Shown: positions 55,595 to 64,000, counted from the stretch's first letter. The stretch is DNA of 64,000 nt from Novosphingobium resinovorum (GCF_001742225.1 NZ_CP017075.1:3564001-3628000), one strand, 5' to 3'. Numbers and translations are program-made. Notes: a model not told the origin generated them from the sequence alone.

Positions 55595-55715
55595 AATCCT
55601 CCCTGAGCTTGCTCGGGGAGGGGGACCGCCGACGCAGTCGGTGGTGGAGGGGGAGACGACCCCTCCGTCAGCCCTGCGGGCTGCCACCTCCCCATTGCTT
55701 CGCAACAGGGAGGAT
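55595..55715. repeat. Palindromic intergenic repeat, family A copy 3
   Basis: Starts AATCCTCCCTGAGC and ends CAACAGGGAGGATT; its right half is nearly identical to that of copy 1. It fills the gap between aroC and the DUF188 gene and carries the ribosome-binding site of the latter. Confidence 0.82.
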
Positions 55716-55724
55716 TCGGCCCAC

Positions 55725-56804
55725 TCAACCGCACTGCCCGCGGTGGAGCAGCTTGTGATCGGCCAGCACCAGCGCCATCATCGCCTCGACCACCGGCACG
55801 CCGCGGATGCCGACGCAGGGGTCGTGGCGGCCCTTGGTGAACATCTCGGTCGCCTCGCCGGAGCGGTTGATGGTCGCTTGCGGGGTGAGGATCGAACTGG
55901 TCGGCTTGAACGCCACGCGGCAGGTCACCGGCTGGCCGGTGGAGATGCCGCCCGCGATGCCGCCCGCGTGGTTCGCCAGGAACTCCGGCGCGCCGTCCGG
56001 CCCTTCGGCATTCGGGCGCATCGGGTCAGCGTTCTGCTCGCCGGAGAGGCGCGCGGCGGCGAAGCCGTCGCCGATTTCGACGCCCTTGACCGCGTTGATC
56101 CCCATCATCGCTGCCGCGAGGTCGGCGTCGAGCTTGGCGTAGAGCGGGGCGCCCCAGCCTGCGGGCACGCCGCTGGCATAACATTCCACCACCGCGCCGA
56201 CCGACGAGCCGCTCTTGCGCGCGTCATCGACGATCTTCTCCCAGCGCGCCGCAGCGGCCGCGTCGGGGCAGAAGAACGGGTTGTTGGCGATCTCGGCCTC
56301 GTCGAACTTGCCCGGATCGATCATGTCGCCGCCGATCTCGGAGACGTAGGCGAGGATCTTGACCTCGGGGATCACCAGCCGCGCCACCGCGCCCGCCGCC
56401 ACGCGGCTGGCGGTCTCGCGCGCCGAGGAGCGCCCGCCGCCGCGATAGTCGCGGAAACCGTACTTGGCGTCATAGGCGTAGTCGGCATGACCGGGGCGAT
56501 AGGCGACGGCGACCTCGGAATAATCCTTCGAGCGCTGGTCGACGTTCTCGATCATCAGGCTGATCGGGGTGCCTGTCGTCCTGCCTTCGAAAACGCCCGA
56601 GAGGATGCGGACCTGGTCCGGCTCCTGCCGCTGCGTGGTGAACTTCGACTGGCCGGGGCGGCGCGCGTCGAGGAAGGGCTGGATCAGGCCTTCGTCGATC
56701 GCGAGGCCGGGCGGGCACCCGTCGACGACGGCGCCGATGGCGGGTCCGTGGCTCTCACCCCAGGTGGTGAAGCGGAAGAGGCGGCCGAAGCTGTTCATGC
56801 TCAT
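55725..56804 (-). CDS. aroC: Chorismate synthase
   Basis: 359-residue FMN-dependent enzyme that makes chorismate from 5-enolpyruvylshikimate 3-phosphate, the last shikimate step. The signatures [40 protein letters not shown] and [20 protein letters not shown] are present, ending [23 protein letters not shown] 56804 or 56798 may serve. It is divergent from the monooxygenase-like gene, with a dyad between them. Confidence 0.96.
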   Translation of the reverse strand: MSMNSFGRLFRFTTWGESHGPAIGAVVDGCPPGLAIDEGLIQPFLDARRPGQSKFTTQRQEPDQVRILSGVFEGRTTGTPISLMIENVDQRSKDYSEVAVAYRPGHADYAYDAKYGFRDYRGGGRSSARETASRVAAGAVARLVIPEVKILAYVSEIGGDMIDPGKFDEAEIANNPFFCPDAAAAARWEKIVDDARKSGSSVGAVVECYASGVPAGWGAPLYAKLDADLAAAMMGINAVKGVEIGDGFAAARLSGEQNADPMRPNAEGPDGAPEFLANHAGGIAGGISTGQPVTCRVAFKPTSSILTPQATINRSGEATEMFTKGRHDPCVGIRGVPVVEAMMALVLADHKLLHRGQCG

Positions 56805-56831
56805 GGTGCCTCGCGCCTTGTCGGGAATCGC

Positions 56832-56900
56832 GCGATTTGTCCAGTGGAGCGCTGATTGTGGTCGAAGCGGCTGCGATCTTCCCGAAGCGGGACAAATCGC
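56832..56900. promoter_or_regulatory. 11-bp perfect inverted repeat in divergent promoter
   Basis: GCGATTTGTCC (56832-56842) and GGACAAATCGC (56890-56900) are exact inverted copies 47 bases apart, between aroC and the monooxygenase-like gene. It could be a pair of operator halves or a stem in an aroC leader RNA. Confidence 0.5.
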
Positions 56901-56960
56901 AGGTCATAATGGCGCTTTTGATCACTTGTACAACCGATTGCGGCGATGCAGGGAGCGCAA

Positions 56961-57281
56961 ATGTTCCTTGTCCTTTTCCGCAACCGCAAGCGCGCCGACA
57001 TCGACGTTGACGCTTATATCCACGACGCCGTCGCCATGGAGGCGATGGCCGCCGAGCAGCCGGGATTCCTGTTGTTCCGCAGCTATACGGCGGACGACGG
57101 CGAAGTGCTGTCGATGTCGGAATGGGAGAGCGCGGAGCACGCCGCCGCCTGGGCGCGCAATGCCGAGCATCTCATGGTCCAGCGTCGCGGCATGAAGGAA
57201 TATTACGAGAGCTACACGCTCTACACGTGCGACATGCCCAAGGTGCAGCGCTTCGACATGAAGGCAAGGCTGCCGGGCTGA
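56961..57281 (+). CDS. Antibiotic biosynthesis monooxygenase-like (ABM) protein
   Basis: 106-residue single-domain protein with the dimeric alpha/beta-barrel fold. ATG 56961 follows GCAGGGAG and starts MFLVLFRNRKRADID. Seen: AEQPGFLLFRSYTADDGEVL, SMSEWESAEHAAAWARNAEH and the end MKEYYESYTLYTCDMPKV. Members range from quinol monooxygenases to haem-degrading enzymes; the substrate here is unknown. It lies upstream of the ArsC-like gene in the same direction. Confidence 0.8.
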   Translation: MFLVLFRNRKRADIDVDAYIHDAVAMEAMAAEQPGFLLFRSYTADDGEVLSMSEWESAEHAAAWARNAEHLMVQRRGMKEYYESYTLYTCDMPKVQRFDMKARLPG

Positions 57282-57392
57282 TCGGCCCCATGTTCTTGCC
57301 GGTATGCATCGCGCGCGGCTTGGTGTATCGCCGCGCGTGAAGCAGGCTCCTTACCGTAACTTGTGCCTGCGTTTCAGGGCGATAGGTACGGC

Positions 57393-57740
57393 ATGGCGAT
57401 CGAGTTCTACGGCATCCCCAACTGCGACACGGTGAAGAAGGCGCGTGTCTGGCTTGACGCGAAGGGGATCGCGTACACGTTCCACGACTACAAGAAGGAA
57501 GGCGCGGACCCGGAAAAGCTCGCGGCGTGGATCGACGCCGCCGGGCTCGACAAGGTGCTGAACCGCGCCGGGACCACCTTCCGCAAGCTGCCCGATGCCG
57601 ACAAGGCCGACCTCGACGCCGAGAAGGCGACTGCGCTGATGGCCGCCAATCCCAGCGTGATCAAGCGGCCTGTGGTGGAACATCCCGGCGGCATCCTCGT
57701 CGGCTTCAAGGAGCCGGAATGGGCGGCGGCGCTGGCCTGA
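57393..57740 (+). CDS. ArsC/Spx-like (YffB) reductase family protein
   Basis: 115-residue thioredoxin-fold protein. ATG 57393 begins MAIEFYGIPNCDTVKKARVW, with one active Cys (Cys11) in the NCDTVKKA motif of the YffB branch. Then KGIAYTFHDYKKEG and FRKLPD precede the conserved Arg segment PSVIKRPVVEHPGGILVGF. Such proteins are probably glutathione-dependent reductases and are not proven arsenate reductases. It ends 28 bases before pnuC. Confidence 0.85.
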   Translation: MAIEFYGIPNCDTVKKARVWLDAKGIAYTFHDYKKEGADPEKLAAWIDAAGLDKVLNRAGTTFRKLPDADKADLDAEKATALMAANPSVIKRPVVEHPGGILVGFKEPEWAAALA

Positions 57741-57768
57741 TTCGGGGACTGTTTCGGGGGCCGGGGCA

Positions 57769-58344
57769 ATGAACACCGTCGAATGGATCGCGGCCGCGCT
57801 CGGTCTTGCCAACATTGCGCTGCTGGTGCGGCGCAGCGTGTGGAACTATCCGTTCGGCATGGCCATGGTGGCGCTCTATGTCGCCGTGTTCTTCGAGGCG
57901 AAGCTCTACGGAGAGGCGGGGCTGCAGGTCTTCTTCTTCGTGGCGCAGGGGTGGAGCTGGGTGCTCTGGCTGCGCGCGGCGAAGACCGGCGGCGAGGGCG
58001 ACGACCGCGTGCCCGTTCGCCTGCTGAGCAACCTCAGTCGCGTCGTCTGGCTGACGGCGACGGCGGCGCTGGCGCTCAACCTCGGCTGGGTGATGCACCG
58101 CTTTACCGATGCCTCGCTGCCTTACGCCGACACCGCGATTGCCGGGGCCAGCATCGCCGCGCAGATCCTGCTCGCGTTTCGCCGCATAGAGAACTGGGTG
58201 CTGTGGATCGCCGTCGATGTGGCCTCGATCGCGGTCTATGTTCACAAGGACTTGTGGGCGACGGCGGGGCTCTACGTCGTATTTCTCCTGATGTCGGTGC
58301 TGGCCTTGCGGGAATGGATCGTCGCCTACAGGACGCAGGCATGA
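57769..58344 (+). CDS. pnuC: PnuC-type nicotinamide riboside transporter
   Basis: 191-residue inner membrane protein with about seven segments. Family motifs: LVRRSVWNYPFGMAMVALYV, FFFVAQGWSWVLWLRA and the end ENWVLWIAVDVASIAVYVHK with DLWATAGLYVVFLLM. PnuC carriers let vitamin precursors (mostly nicotinamide riboside) in by facilitated diffusion, with trapping by phosphorylation. The stop overlaps the kinase start by 4 bases, which matches that scheme. Confidence 0.92.
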   Translation: MNTVEWIAAALGLANIALLVRRSVWNYPFGMAMVALYVAVFFEAKLYGEAGLQVFFFVAQGWSWVLWLRAAKTGGEGDDRVPVRLLSNLSRVVWLTATAALALNLGWVMHRFTDASLPYADTAIAGASIAAQILLAFRRIENWVLWIAVDVASIAVYVHKDLWATAGLYVVFLLMSVLALREWIVAYRTQA

Positions 58345-58859
58345 AGACCGTCTGCCTCCACGGCGCCGAGAGCACCGGCAAGTCGGTGCTGTGCGAGCGC
58401 CTGCTCGTCACGCGCGGCTGGCCGTTCGTGCCCGAATATGGCCGCACCTACTGCGAGGAAAACGGCACCGACCTGACGATGACCGACCTTCTCGTCATCG
58501 CCGAGGGGCAGGCCCGGCACAATCGCCGGGCGCTGTCGGACGACGACGGCGCGCCGGTCCTGCTGTTCGACACCGACCAACTGATGACCGCTGCCTGGGC
58601 GCAGATGCTGTTCGGCGAAGTGCCCGAAGCCCTGCTGGCCTATCCCAAGGCCGACCTCTACCTCCTGTTCGAGCCCGACGTGCCTTGGCAGGAGGACGGC
58701 ACCCGCTTTTTCGGGACCGCTGATACCCGCGCCCGCTTCGCCGCGCTGGCTGAGGACATGCTGGTGCGTGCCGGGGTGACCTTCGTGCGCATCGCCGGAA
58801 CCTGGGGCGAGCGCGAGGCGAAGGCCGTGGCGGCGATCGAGGGGTTGCTGGCGCGGTGA
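58341..58859 (+). CDS. NadR-like nicotinamide riboside kinase (AAA ATPase)
   Basis: 172-residue P-loop protein like the C-terminal kinase domain of NadR. Walker A is HGAESTGKSVL (residues about 7-17). Then VPEYGRTYCEENG, LFDTDQLMTAAWAQMLFGEV and LLFEPDVPWQEDGTRFFG follow. It lacks the adenylyltransferase and DNA-binding parts of full NadR, so it likely only phosphorylates nicotinamide riboside. Start ATGA overlaps the pnuC stop. Confidence 0.87.
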   Translation: MKTVCLHGAESTGKSVLCERLLVTRGWPFVPEYGRTYCEENGTDLTMTDLLVIAEGQARHNRRALSDDDGAPVLLFDTDQLMTAAWAQMLFGEVPEALLAYPKADLYLLFEPDVPWQEDGTRFFGTADTRARFAALAEDMLVRAGVTFVRIAGTWGEREAKAVAAIEGLLAR

Positions 58860-58888
58860 GAGGCCCACCCCGCGCGAGTTTTATTGCT

Positions 58889-58973
58889 GTCATTCCCGCG
58901 AAGGCGGGAACCCATCTCCTGACAGTGCCTGTTGAGCCGTCATCAGATGGGTCCCCGCCTTCGCGGGGATGAC
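58889..58973. repeat. Palindromic intergenic repeat, family C copy 1
   Basis: Ends GTCATTCCCGCGAAGGCGGG and CCCCGCCTTCGCGGGGATGA are near-inverted copies; inner ACCCATCT/AGATGGGT also pair. It matches the copy at 63599-63683 except in the loop. It lies between the convergent kinase and ubiG genes. Confidence 0.88.
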
Positions 58974-59010
58974 GGGTTAATTTCGCGCAACCTTGCGCAT
59001 GAGTGGTGGC

Positions 59011-59760
59011 TTACTTCTTCCGCGCCGTCGCGATGAAGTTCAGCGCCAGATCGTCCGACAGGTGCAGCCCCTTGAGCGGCGACCACGCAATCCCGCGCGG
59101 CATGCCCAGTTCCAGTCCGGCGCCGTCCGCAAGCTCGCGAAGTTCATCAGGCGTCACGAACTGGCTCCACTCGTGCGTGCCCCTGGGCACCTGGCCGAGC
59201 CGCTCCGCCGCCTCCACCAGCAGCACGCGCGAGCGGGCGGTGCGGTTAGGGCACGATAGGATCATCAACCCGTCGTCCGCCAACGCAGCGGACAGGTCAC
59301 CGATGAACGCGGCCTTGTCGGTGACGTGCTCGATCACCTCCAGCGAGCAGACGAGGTCGTAGCCCGTCAGGCCCAGCGATCCCAGTTCGCCCGCGCGGTA
59401 GTCGATCGCCAGCCCGCCCGCCTCGGCATGGGCGCGCGCGGCGGCGGCGTTTTCGGGTGCGGCGTCCACGCCCGTCACCGCCGCGCCCATGCGCGCCAGC
59501 GGCTCGCACAGCAGCCCCGCGCCGCATCCGGCGTCGAGCGCGCGCTTGCCCGCCAGCGGCTTCAGGCCGCGCGAATCGGTGCCGAAATGTCCGTCGATCG
59601 CCTCGCGGATGAAGCCCAGGCGCACCGGGTTCAGCTTGTGCAGCATCGCCGAAGTGCCCTTCGGATCCCACCACTCGGCGGCGAGGGCGCCGAAGTGCGC
59701 GGCCTCCTTCGGATCGATTGTTGCGCGCGAAGCGGGAAGAGAGGCAGTTGCATTGTCCAT
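59011..59760 (-). CDS. ubiG: Ubiquinone biosynthesis O-methyltransferase
   Basis: 249-residue SAM-dependent enzyme for both O-methylations in ubiquinone synthesis. The UbiG N-terminal signature EAAHFGALAAEWWDPKGTSA precedes LHKLNPVRLGFI. Motif I is ALDAGCGAGLLCEPLARMGA, then VTGVDAAPENAAAARAHA and CSLEVIEHVTDKAAFI. The C-terminal HEWSQFVTPDELRELADGAG is typical. It is divergent from lysC with an 83-base gap. Confidence 0.95.
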   Translation of the reverse strand: MDNATASLPASRATIDPKEAAHFGALAAEWWDPKGTSAMLHKLNPVRLGFIREAIDGHFGTDSRGLKPLAGKRALDAGCGAGLLCEPLARMGAAVTGVDAAPENAAAARAHAEAGGLAIDYRAGELGSLGLTGYDLVCSLEVIEHVTDKAAFIGDLSAALADDGLMILSCPNRTARSRVLLVEAAERLGQVPRGTHEWSQFVTPDELRELADGAGLELGMPRGIAWSPLKGLHLSDDLALNFIATARKK

Positions 59761-59843
59761 GATCCCCCCCTAACAGCGCCGCCGACTCTTATCCACACTC
59801 GCGCACCCCGCGCGGGTCTTTTACGCAGGGGAGCAACGGCGCC

Positions 59844-61103
59844 TTGGCACGTATCGTGATGAAATTCGGCGGCACTTCCATGGCCGGGTCCGAGCGCATC
59901 CGGCGCGTGGCGGGTATCGTCAAACGCCAGCAGGAAGCCGGGCACGAAGTGGCCGTGGTCGTCTCCGCGATGGCGGGCGAGACCGACCGCCTCGTCAACT
60001 TCTGCCGTGAAGCCGATGCGCTCTACGATCCCGCCGAATACGACGTCGTCGTCGCCTCGGGCGAGCAGGTCACGTCCGGCCTCCTCGCGCTGACGCTGCA
60101 GTCGATGGGCTGCAAGGCGCGCTCGTGGCTGGGCTGGCAGGTGCCGATCAAGACCGACGACGCTCACGCCAAGGCCCGTATCGAGGACATCGACGCCGAG
60201 GCGCTGATCGCCTCGATGGCGTCGGGCCAGATCGCGGTGATCCCCGGTTTCCAGGGCGTCTCGCCCGACAACCGTGTGACCACGCTGGGGCGCGGCGGCT
60301 CGGACACTTCGGCGGTGGCCGTGGCGGCGGCGGTGAAGGCAGACCGCTGCGACATCTACACCGACGTCGACGGCGTCTACACCACCGACCCGCGCATCGT
60401 CGCCAAGGCGCGCAAGCTGCCGCTGGTGACTTATGAGGAAATGCTGGAACTGGCCTCGGTCGGCTCCAAGGTGCTGCAGACCCGCTCGGTCTCCCTCGCC
60501 ATGAAGGAGAACGTGCGCGTGCAGGTGCTGTCCTCGTTCATCGACGAGAACGCGCCCGCCGCCGATACCATCCCCGGAACCCTGATCGTCAGTGACGAAG
60601 AGCTTGAAGGAAGCGACATGGAACGCCAGCTGATCACCGGCATCGCCGCCGACAAGAACGAAGCCAAGATCACCCTGACCCGCATCGCCGACCGTCCGGG
60701 CGCGGTGGCGTCGATCTTCGCGCCGCTCGCGGATTCGAACATCAACGTCGACATGATCATCCAGAACGTCGCCAAGGACAAAGGCGAGACCGACGTGACC
60801 TTCACGGTCCCGCAGGCCGACCTCGCCCGCGCGCAGGCGCTGCTGGAAGAGCGCAAGGAGGCCATCGGCTACTACCGCATGATCGCCGAGGGCAACGTGG
60901 CGAAGATCAGCGTCGTGGGCGTCGGCATGCGCAGCCACGCGGGCGTCGCGGCGACGATGTTCAAGACGCTCGCCGATCGCGGCATCAACATCATCGCCAT
61001 CTCGACCAGCGAGATCAAGGTCTCGGTCCTGATCGACACCGACGAGACCGAACTGGCCGTGCGCGTGCTGCACACCGCTTACGGGCTCGACGCGGCCGCC
61101 TGA
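59844..61103 (+). CDS. lysC: Aspartate kinase
   Basis: 419-residue kinase for the first step to lysine, threonine and methionine. It starts at TTG 59844 (MARIVMKFGGTSMAGSERIR), with GGGGAG 11 bases upstream; ATG 59859 is the alternative but loses the usual MARIV. Motifs VVVSAMAGETDRLV, TLGRGGSDTSAVAVAAAVKA and CDIYTDVDGVYTTDPRIV are intact. Two ACT domains follow (ADRPGAVASIFAPLADSNIN; GVAATMFKTLADRGINIIAI), so feedback control by lysine or threonine is expected. Confidence 0.96.
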   Translation: MARIVMKFGGTSMAGSERIRRVAGIVKRQQEAGHEVAVVVSAMAGETDRLVNFCREADALYDPAEYDVVVASGEQVTSGLLALTLQSMGCKARSWLGWQVPIKTDDAHAKARIEDIDAEALIASMASGQIAVIPGFQGVSPDNRVTTLGRGGSDTSAVAVAAAVKADRCDIYTDVDGVYTTDPRIVAKARKLPLVTYEEMLELASVGSKVLQTRSVSLAMKENVRVQVLSSFIDENAPAADTIPGTLIVSDEELEGSDMERQLITGIAADKNEAKITLTRIADRPGAVASIFAPLADSNINVDMIIQNVAKDKGETDVTFTVPQADLARAQALLEERKEAIGYYRMIAEGNVAKISVVGVGMRSHAGVAATMFKTLADRGINIIAISTSEIKVSVLIDTDETELAVRVLHTAYGLDAAA

Positions 61104-61137
61104 TCGCGGCGCTCTCGCGTACCCGCGAAGGATTAGA

Positions 61138-61168
61138 GAAAGGCGGCGCCCCAAGCGCCGCCTTTTTT
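61138..61168 (+). terminator. Rho-independent terminator of lysC
   Basis: GGCGGCGC and GCGCCGCC form a perfect 8-bp stem around 5 bases, followed by TTTTTT, about 38 bases after the lysC stop. AAA in front lets it work weakly in the other direction. Confidence 0.93.
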
Positions 61169-61273
61169 CGTTTACGCTATCCACACGTCGGATACAGCGC
61201 TGTCAAAGCCGCGAAACCGCGATAGTGCGCGTGCACAAGTATGCTGATCAGCATTCCAACGGAGTAATCGACC

Positions 61274-63580
61274 TTGCGCCTTTCCCGAATGGTACTCGCT
61301 CTGGCCCTGACGTCGTCGCTGGCTCCGCTTGCGGCTGCACCGGTCGTTGCCAAAGAGGCGAAAGTCATGACCGAGGCCGAGGCACGGTCGCGCGCCGAGG
61401 CGATGCTGCAGCGGATGACGCTGGAGGAGAAGGCGGGCCAGCTCGTCCAGTACTTCGACTTCGGCGGGGCTACCGTGGCGAACCCCAAGGCGACGGCGGT
61501 GAACATCGACGCCGCGATCGCGAAGGGCGAGGTCGGCTCGATGCTGTTCGTCACCGATCCGGTCCGCATCAACGCGCTGCAGGAACTGGCGGTGAAGAAG
61601 ACGCGCCTCGGCATTCCGCTGCTGATCGGCTACGACGTGATCCACGGGTTGCACACGATCATGCCGGTGCCGATCGCGATGGCCGCGTCGTGGGACCCGG
61701 CGACGGCCGAGCGCGGCCAGGCCGTCGCGGCATCGGAAGCGCGCGCGGTGGGCATCAACTGGACCTTCGCGCCGATGGTCGACATCACCATGGACCCGCG
61801 CTGGGGCCGCATGGTCGAGGGCGCGGGCGAGGACCCGGTGCTCGGCGCGGCGATGGCGGCGGCGCAAGTGCGCGGCTTCCAGGGCGGTGCCATCGGCACG
61901 CCGGGGCATGTGCTGTCCGGCCCCAAGCATTTCGTCGGCTACGGCGCCTCCTTCGGCGGGCGTGACTACGACGAGGTGGACTTGTCGGAGAGCCAGCTGC
62001 GCAACACCTACCTGCCGCCGTTCAAGGCCGCGCTCGATGCAGGCGCGGGCAATATCATGAGCGCCTACATGGGCCTCAACGGCGTTCCGGCGGCGGCGAA
62101 CACGTGGCTGCTGACCGATGTGCTGCGCAAGGAATGGGGCTTCAAGGGCTTCGTGGTGAGCGATGCCAACGGCGTCGATTCGCTGGAGAAGCAAGGCATG
62201 GCGGGCAGCCCGAAGCAGGCCGCGGTGCGCGCGCTGGAGGCGGGCATGGACCTTGCCATGACGGTCCCGAGCAACCCCTCGCCGATGCTGTCGCTGGTCG
62301 ATGCGGTGAAGGGCGGCGAAGTGGCCGAAAGCGCGCTCGACGGCCCGGTGCTGCGTCTGCTCGAGGCCAAGTATCGCCTTGGCCTGTTCGACAAGCCTTA
62401 TGTCGATCCCAAGGCGGTGCCCAGGACCTTCGACGATCCCGCTCACCGTGAAGTCGCGCGGATCGCGGCCGAGCGGTCGGCGGTGCTGCTCGCCAATGCG
62501 GGCGGGCTGCTGCCGGTGGACCGCAGCAAGCTCAAGTCGGTGGCGGTGATCGGGCCGCTCGGCGATGCGGGGCACGACATGCTCGGTCCCTGGGTGTTCT
62601 CCTCCAACAAGCCTGAGGGCGTCAGCGTCCTTGCGGGCCTACGCGCCAAGCTGGGCGCGGGCGTGAAGGTCGAATATGCGATGGGAACGGCATGGCCCAC
62701 TCGTAAGAACCCCTCCTTCTTCGACGCGATGAACAAGCCCGGCGAGCATCCCGCGATCGACGAGAAGGCGGAACTGGCCAGGGCGATCGCGCTTGCGAAG
62801 CAGTCGGACGTCGCGGTCATGGTGCTGGGCGAGGCGCAGAACATGGCGGGCGAATTCGCCTCGCGATCGGACCTGAAGTTGCCGGGCCGTCAGCAGGAAC
62901 TGCTCGACGCGGTGATCGCCACCGGAAAGCCGGTCGTCGTGGTGCTGGTCAACGGCCGTCCGCTCAGCCTCGGCGATGCGAAGCCCGGCGCGGTGCTGGA
63001 GGCGTGGTATCCCGGCTCCGAGGGCGGCAATGCCGTCGCCAACCTGCTGCTCGGTGATGCGAACCCCGGCGGCAAGCTGCCCTTCAGCTGGATCCGCAGC
63101 GCGGCACAGGCGCCTTACACTTACGCCTACCTGCCCTCGCACCAGCCCGGAAGCGCCGACAAGCGCTACTGGAACGAGGACAATTCGCCGACCTGGCCCT
63201 TCGGTCATGGCCTGAGCTACACCACGTTCGCTTACGGCAAGCTGGCGGTGGACCGCGCCTCGGTGAAGCTGGGCGAGCCGGTCACGGTGTCGTTCGACCT
63301 CACCAACACCGGCAAGCGTGCGGGCGACGAGGTGGCGCAGCTCTACATCCACCAGCGCGTGGGCACGTCCTCGCGTCCGGTGCGCCAGCTCAAGAAGTTC
63401 GCCCGCGTCGCCCTCGCGCCGGGCGAGACGAAGCATATGCAGTTCACCCTGACGGCCGACGACCTGCGCTACTGGAGCGCGGCGACCAAGGGCTGGGTGC
63501 AGGACGACAGCGCGTTCGACGTGTGGGTCGGCGGCGATTCGAAGGCTGACATGGCGACGACGTTCACGGTGGCGAAGTAG
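61274..63580 (+). CDS. bglX: Periplasmic beta-glucosidase, GH3 (BglX-like)
   Basis: 768-residue exported glycosidase cutting beta-glucosides. The leader (residues 1-26, ending APVVAK) starts at TTG 61274 with GGAG ten bases upstream; ATG 61289 is an alternative. The (alpha/beta)8 domain shows IPLLIGYDVIHGLHTIMPVP, GPKHFVGYGASFGGRDYDEV and the nucleophile Asp in GFVVSDANGVDSLEKQG. The alpha/beta sandwich has VMVLGEAQNMAGEFASRSDL, and the fibronectin III-like end has GDEVAQLYIHQRVGTSSRPV. It stands alone between terminators. Confidence 0.95.
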   Translation: MRLSRMVLALALTSSLAPLAAAPVVAKEAKVMTEAEARSRAEAMLQRMTLEEKAGQLVQYFDFGGATVANPKATAVNIDAAIAKGEVGSMLFVTDPVRINALQELAVKKTRLGIPLLIGYDVIHGLHTIMPVPIAMAASWDPATAERGQAVAASEARAVGINWTFAPMVDITMDPRWGRMVEGAGEDPVLGAAMAAAQVRGFQGGAIGTPGHVLSGPKHFVGYGASFGGRDYDEVDLSESQLRNTYLPPFKAALDAGAGNIMSAYMGLNGVPAAANTWLLTDVLRKEWGFKGFVVSDANGVDSLEKQGMAGSPKQAAVRALEAGMDLAMTVPSNPSPMLSLVDAVKGGEVAESALDGPVLRLLEAKYRLGLFDKPYVDPKAVPRTFDDPAHREVARIAAERSAVLLANAGGLLPVDRSKLKSVAVIGPLGDAGHDMLGPWVFSSNKPEGVSVLAGLRAKLGAGVKVEYAMGTAWPTRKNPSFFDAMNKPGEHPAIDEKAELARAIALAKQSDVAVMVLGEAQNMAGEFASRSDLKLPGRQQELLDAVIATGKPVVVVLVNGRPLSLGDAKPGAVLEAWYPGSEGGNAVANLLLGDANPGGKLPFSWIRSAAQAPYTYAYLPSHQPGSADKRYWNEDNSPTWPFGHGLSYTTFAYGKLAVDRASVKLGEPVTVSFDLTNTGKRAGDEVAQLYIHQRVGTSSRPVRQLKKFARVALAPGETKHMQFTLTADDLRYWSAATKGWVQDDSAFDVWVGGDSKADMATTFTVAK

Positions 63581-63598
63581 GACACCGACCCTTTGACA

Positions 63599-63683
63599 GT
63601 CATTCCCGCGAAGGCGGGAACCCATCTCCGGTTCTCTCGTGTTGCACGGTCATCAGATGGGTCCCCGCCTTCGCGGGGATGAC
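63599..63683. repeat. Palindromic intergenic repeat, family C copy 2
   Basis: Same inverted ends as 58889-58973 (GTCATTCCCGCGAAGGCGGG and its complement); only the central loop differs. It lies 18 bases after the GH3 stop. Confidence 0.88.
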
Positions 63684-63709
63684 TGTTAAAGGGTGACGGA
63701 ACAATCACG

Positions 63710-63750
63710 AAAAAGGCCCCGTGCGCGGACATCCGCACACGGGGCCTTTT
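63710..63750. terminator. Bidirectional terminator between GH3 gene and catalase
   Basis: GGCCCCGTGCGCGG and CCGCACACGGGGCC form a 14-bp stem (one mismatch) around 4 bases, with AAAAA on the left and TTTT on the right. It suits both converging genes. Confidence 0.9.
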
Positions 63751-63765
63751 CATTCGACCGTCAGG

Positions 63766-64000
63766 TCAGTCTGCCAGTTCGGGCACCGGCGAGAGTTCGG
63801 TGCTCACGCTCATCCCCAGCGCAGCCGCCAGGCCCGCACCGTAAGCCGGATCGCAGCGGGTGGCATTGTCGATGTGGCGCTGCTTGATGAAGTCCGGCGC
63901 GTCGCCCATGGCGCGCGCGGTGTTGCCGAACAGGCGCTCCTTCTGCGCATCGTCCATCAGCTGGAACAGCGCGCGCGGCTGGCTGTAGTAGTCGTCGTCA
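63766..64000 (-). CDS. Monofunctional haem catalase, C-terminal end (partial)
   Basis: The minus-strand frame enters from the right edge and reads [20 protein letters not shown], then [31 protein letters not shown], and ends at 63766. This is the end of clade-type catalases, where the pattern D-YSQ...LF..M.....RL..N.A..M precedes a helical tail. The haem and catalytic His/Asn regions are outside the window. It would act with AhpCF against peroxide. Confidence 0.88.
   Translation of the reverse strand, partial: DDDYYSQPRALFQLMDDAQKERLFGNTARAMGDAPDFIKQRHIDNATRCDPAYGAGLAAALGMSVSTELSPVPELAD

Overview
The window looks like chromosome from a GC-rich alphaproteobacterium of the order Sphingomonadales, most likely Novosphingobium or a close relative. 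This rests on several TonB-dependent receptors with Ala-rich leaders, a NodT-type outer membrane factor, an alphaproteobacterial-style RpoD and maeB, and many palindromic intergenic repeats. The genus is inference; no rRNA or tRNA gene is present to test it.

Layout. Bases 1-6974 are accessory DNA: a P4-type integrase running off the left edge, a tRNA-3'-end-like sequence beside its start, a decayed gene (1489-1835), an extra IF-1-like gene, small unknown genes, a DUF2384 antitoxin-like gene overlapping a transglutaminase-like gene, a thioesterase, a cold-shock protein, and 1.4 kb with no convincing gene. Bases 6975-12563 are a czcCBA-type heavy-metal RND efflux operon. Next come a methyltransferase divergent from an Rrf2 regulator, a relic of a quinone oxidoreductase, and a TonB receptor behind a cobalamin riboswitch. 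A Gly/Arg-rich double cold-shock-domain protein and an RpoD-type sigma factor follow.

Bases 20284-28611 hold a TonB receptor plus PhoD phosphatase pair, divergent from a four-gene glycosyltransferase/membrane protein operon. Both may respond to phosphate supply. A TetR-controlled acrAB-oprM-type multidrug pump (29063-35600) and maeB malic enzyme follow.

The most interesting region is 38243-52172. It appears to encode complete use of sulfoquinovose, the sulfosugar of plant and algal sulfolipid, as its glycerol glycoside. The parts are a GH31 sulfoquinovosidase with the five sulfonate-pocket residues K254, E279, R292, W295 and Y501, a flavin-dependent sulfoquinovose monooxygenase, an aldo-keto reductase, a LacI regulator, a TonB receptor, an MFS transporter, a YeiH/TauZ-type candidate sulfite exporter, and glpD and glpK for the released glycerol. 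The genes lie in two divergent blocks, and both divergent promoter regions carry the same 12-base sequence GATATGACAACG followed three bases later by GACA. That is a good candidate operator for the LacI protein. TonB/MFS uptake, in place of the ABC importer known from Agrobacterium, and the coupling of the exporter to glpDK are the new aspects.

Bases 52201-64000 are mostly housekeeping: ahpF and ahpC, a DUF188 protein, aroC, a monooxygenase-like protein, an ArsC-like reductase, pnuC with a NadR-like kinase (nicotinamide riboside salvage), ubiG, lysC, a GH3 beta-glucosidase and the end of a catalase. At least five families of palindromic repeats fill the gaps, one of which supplies the ribosome-binding site and another the C-terminal codons of the DUF188 gene.
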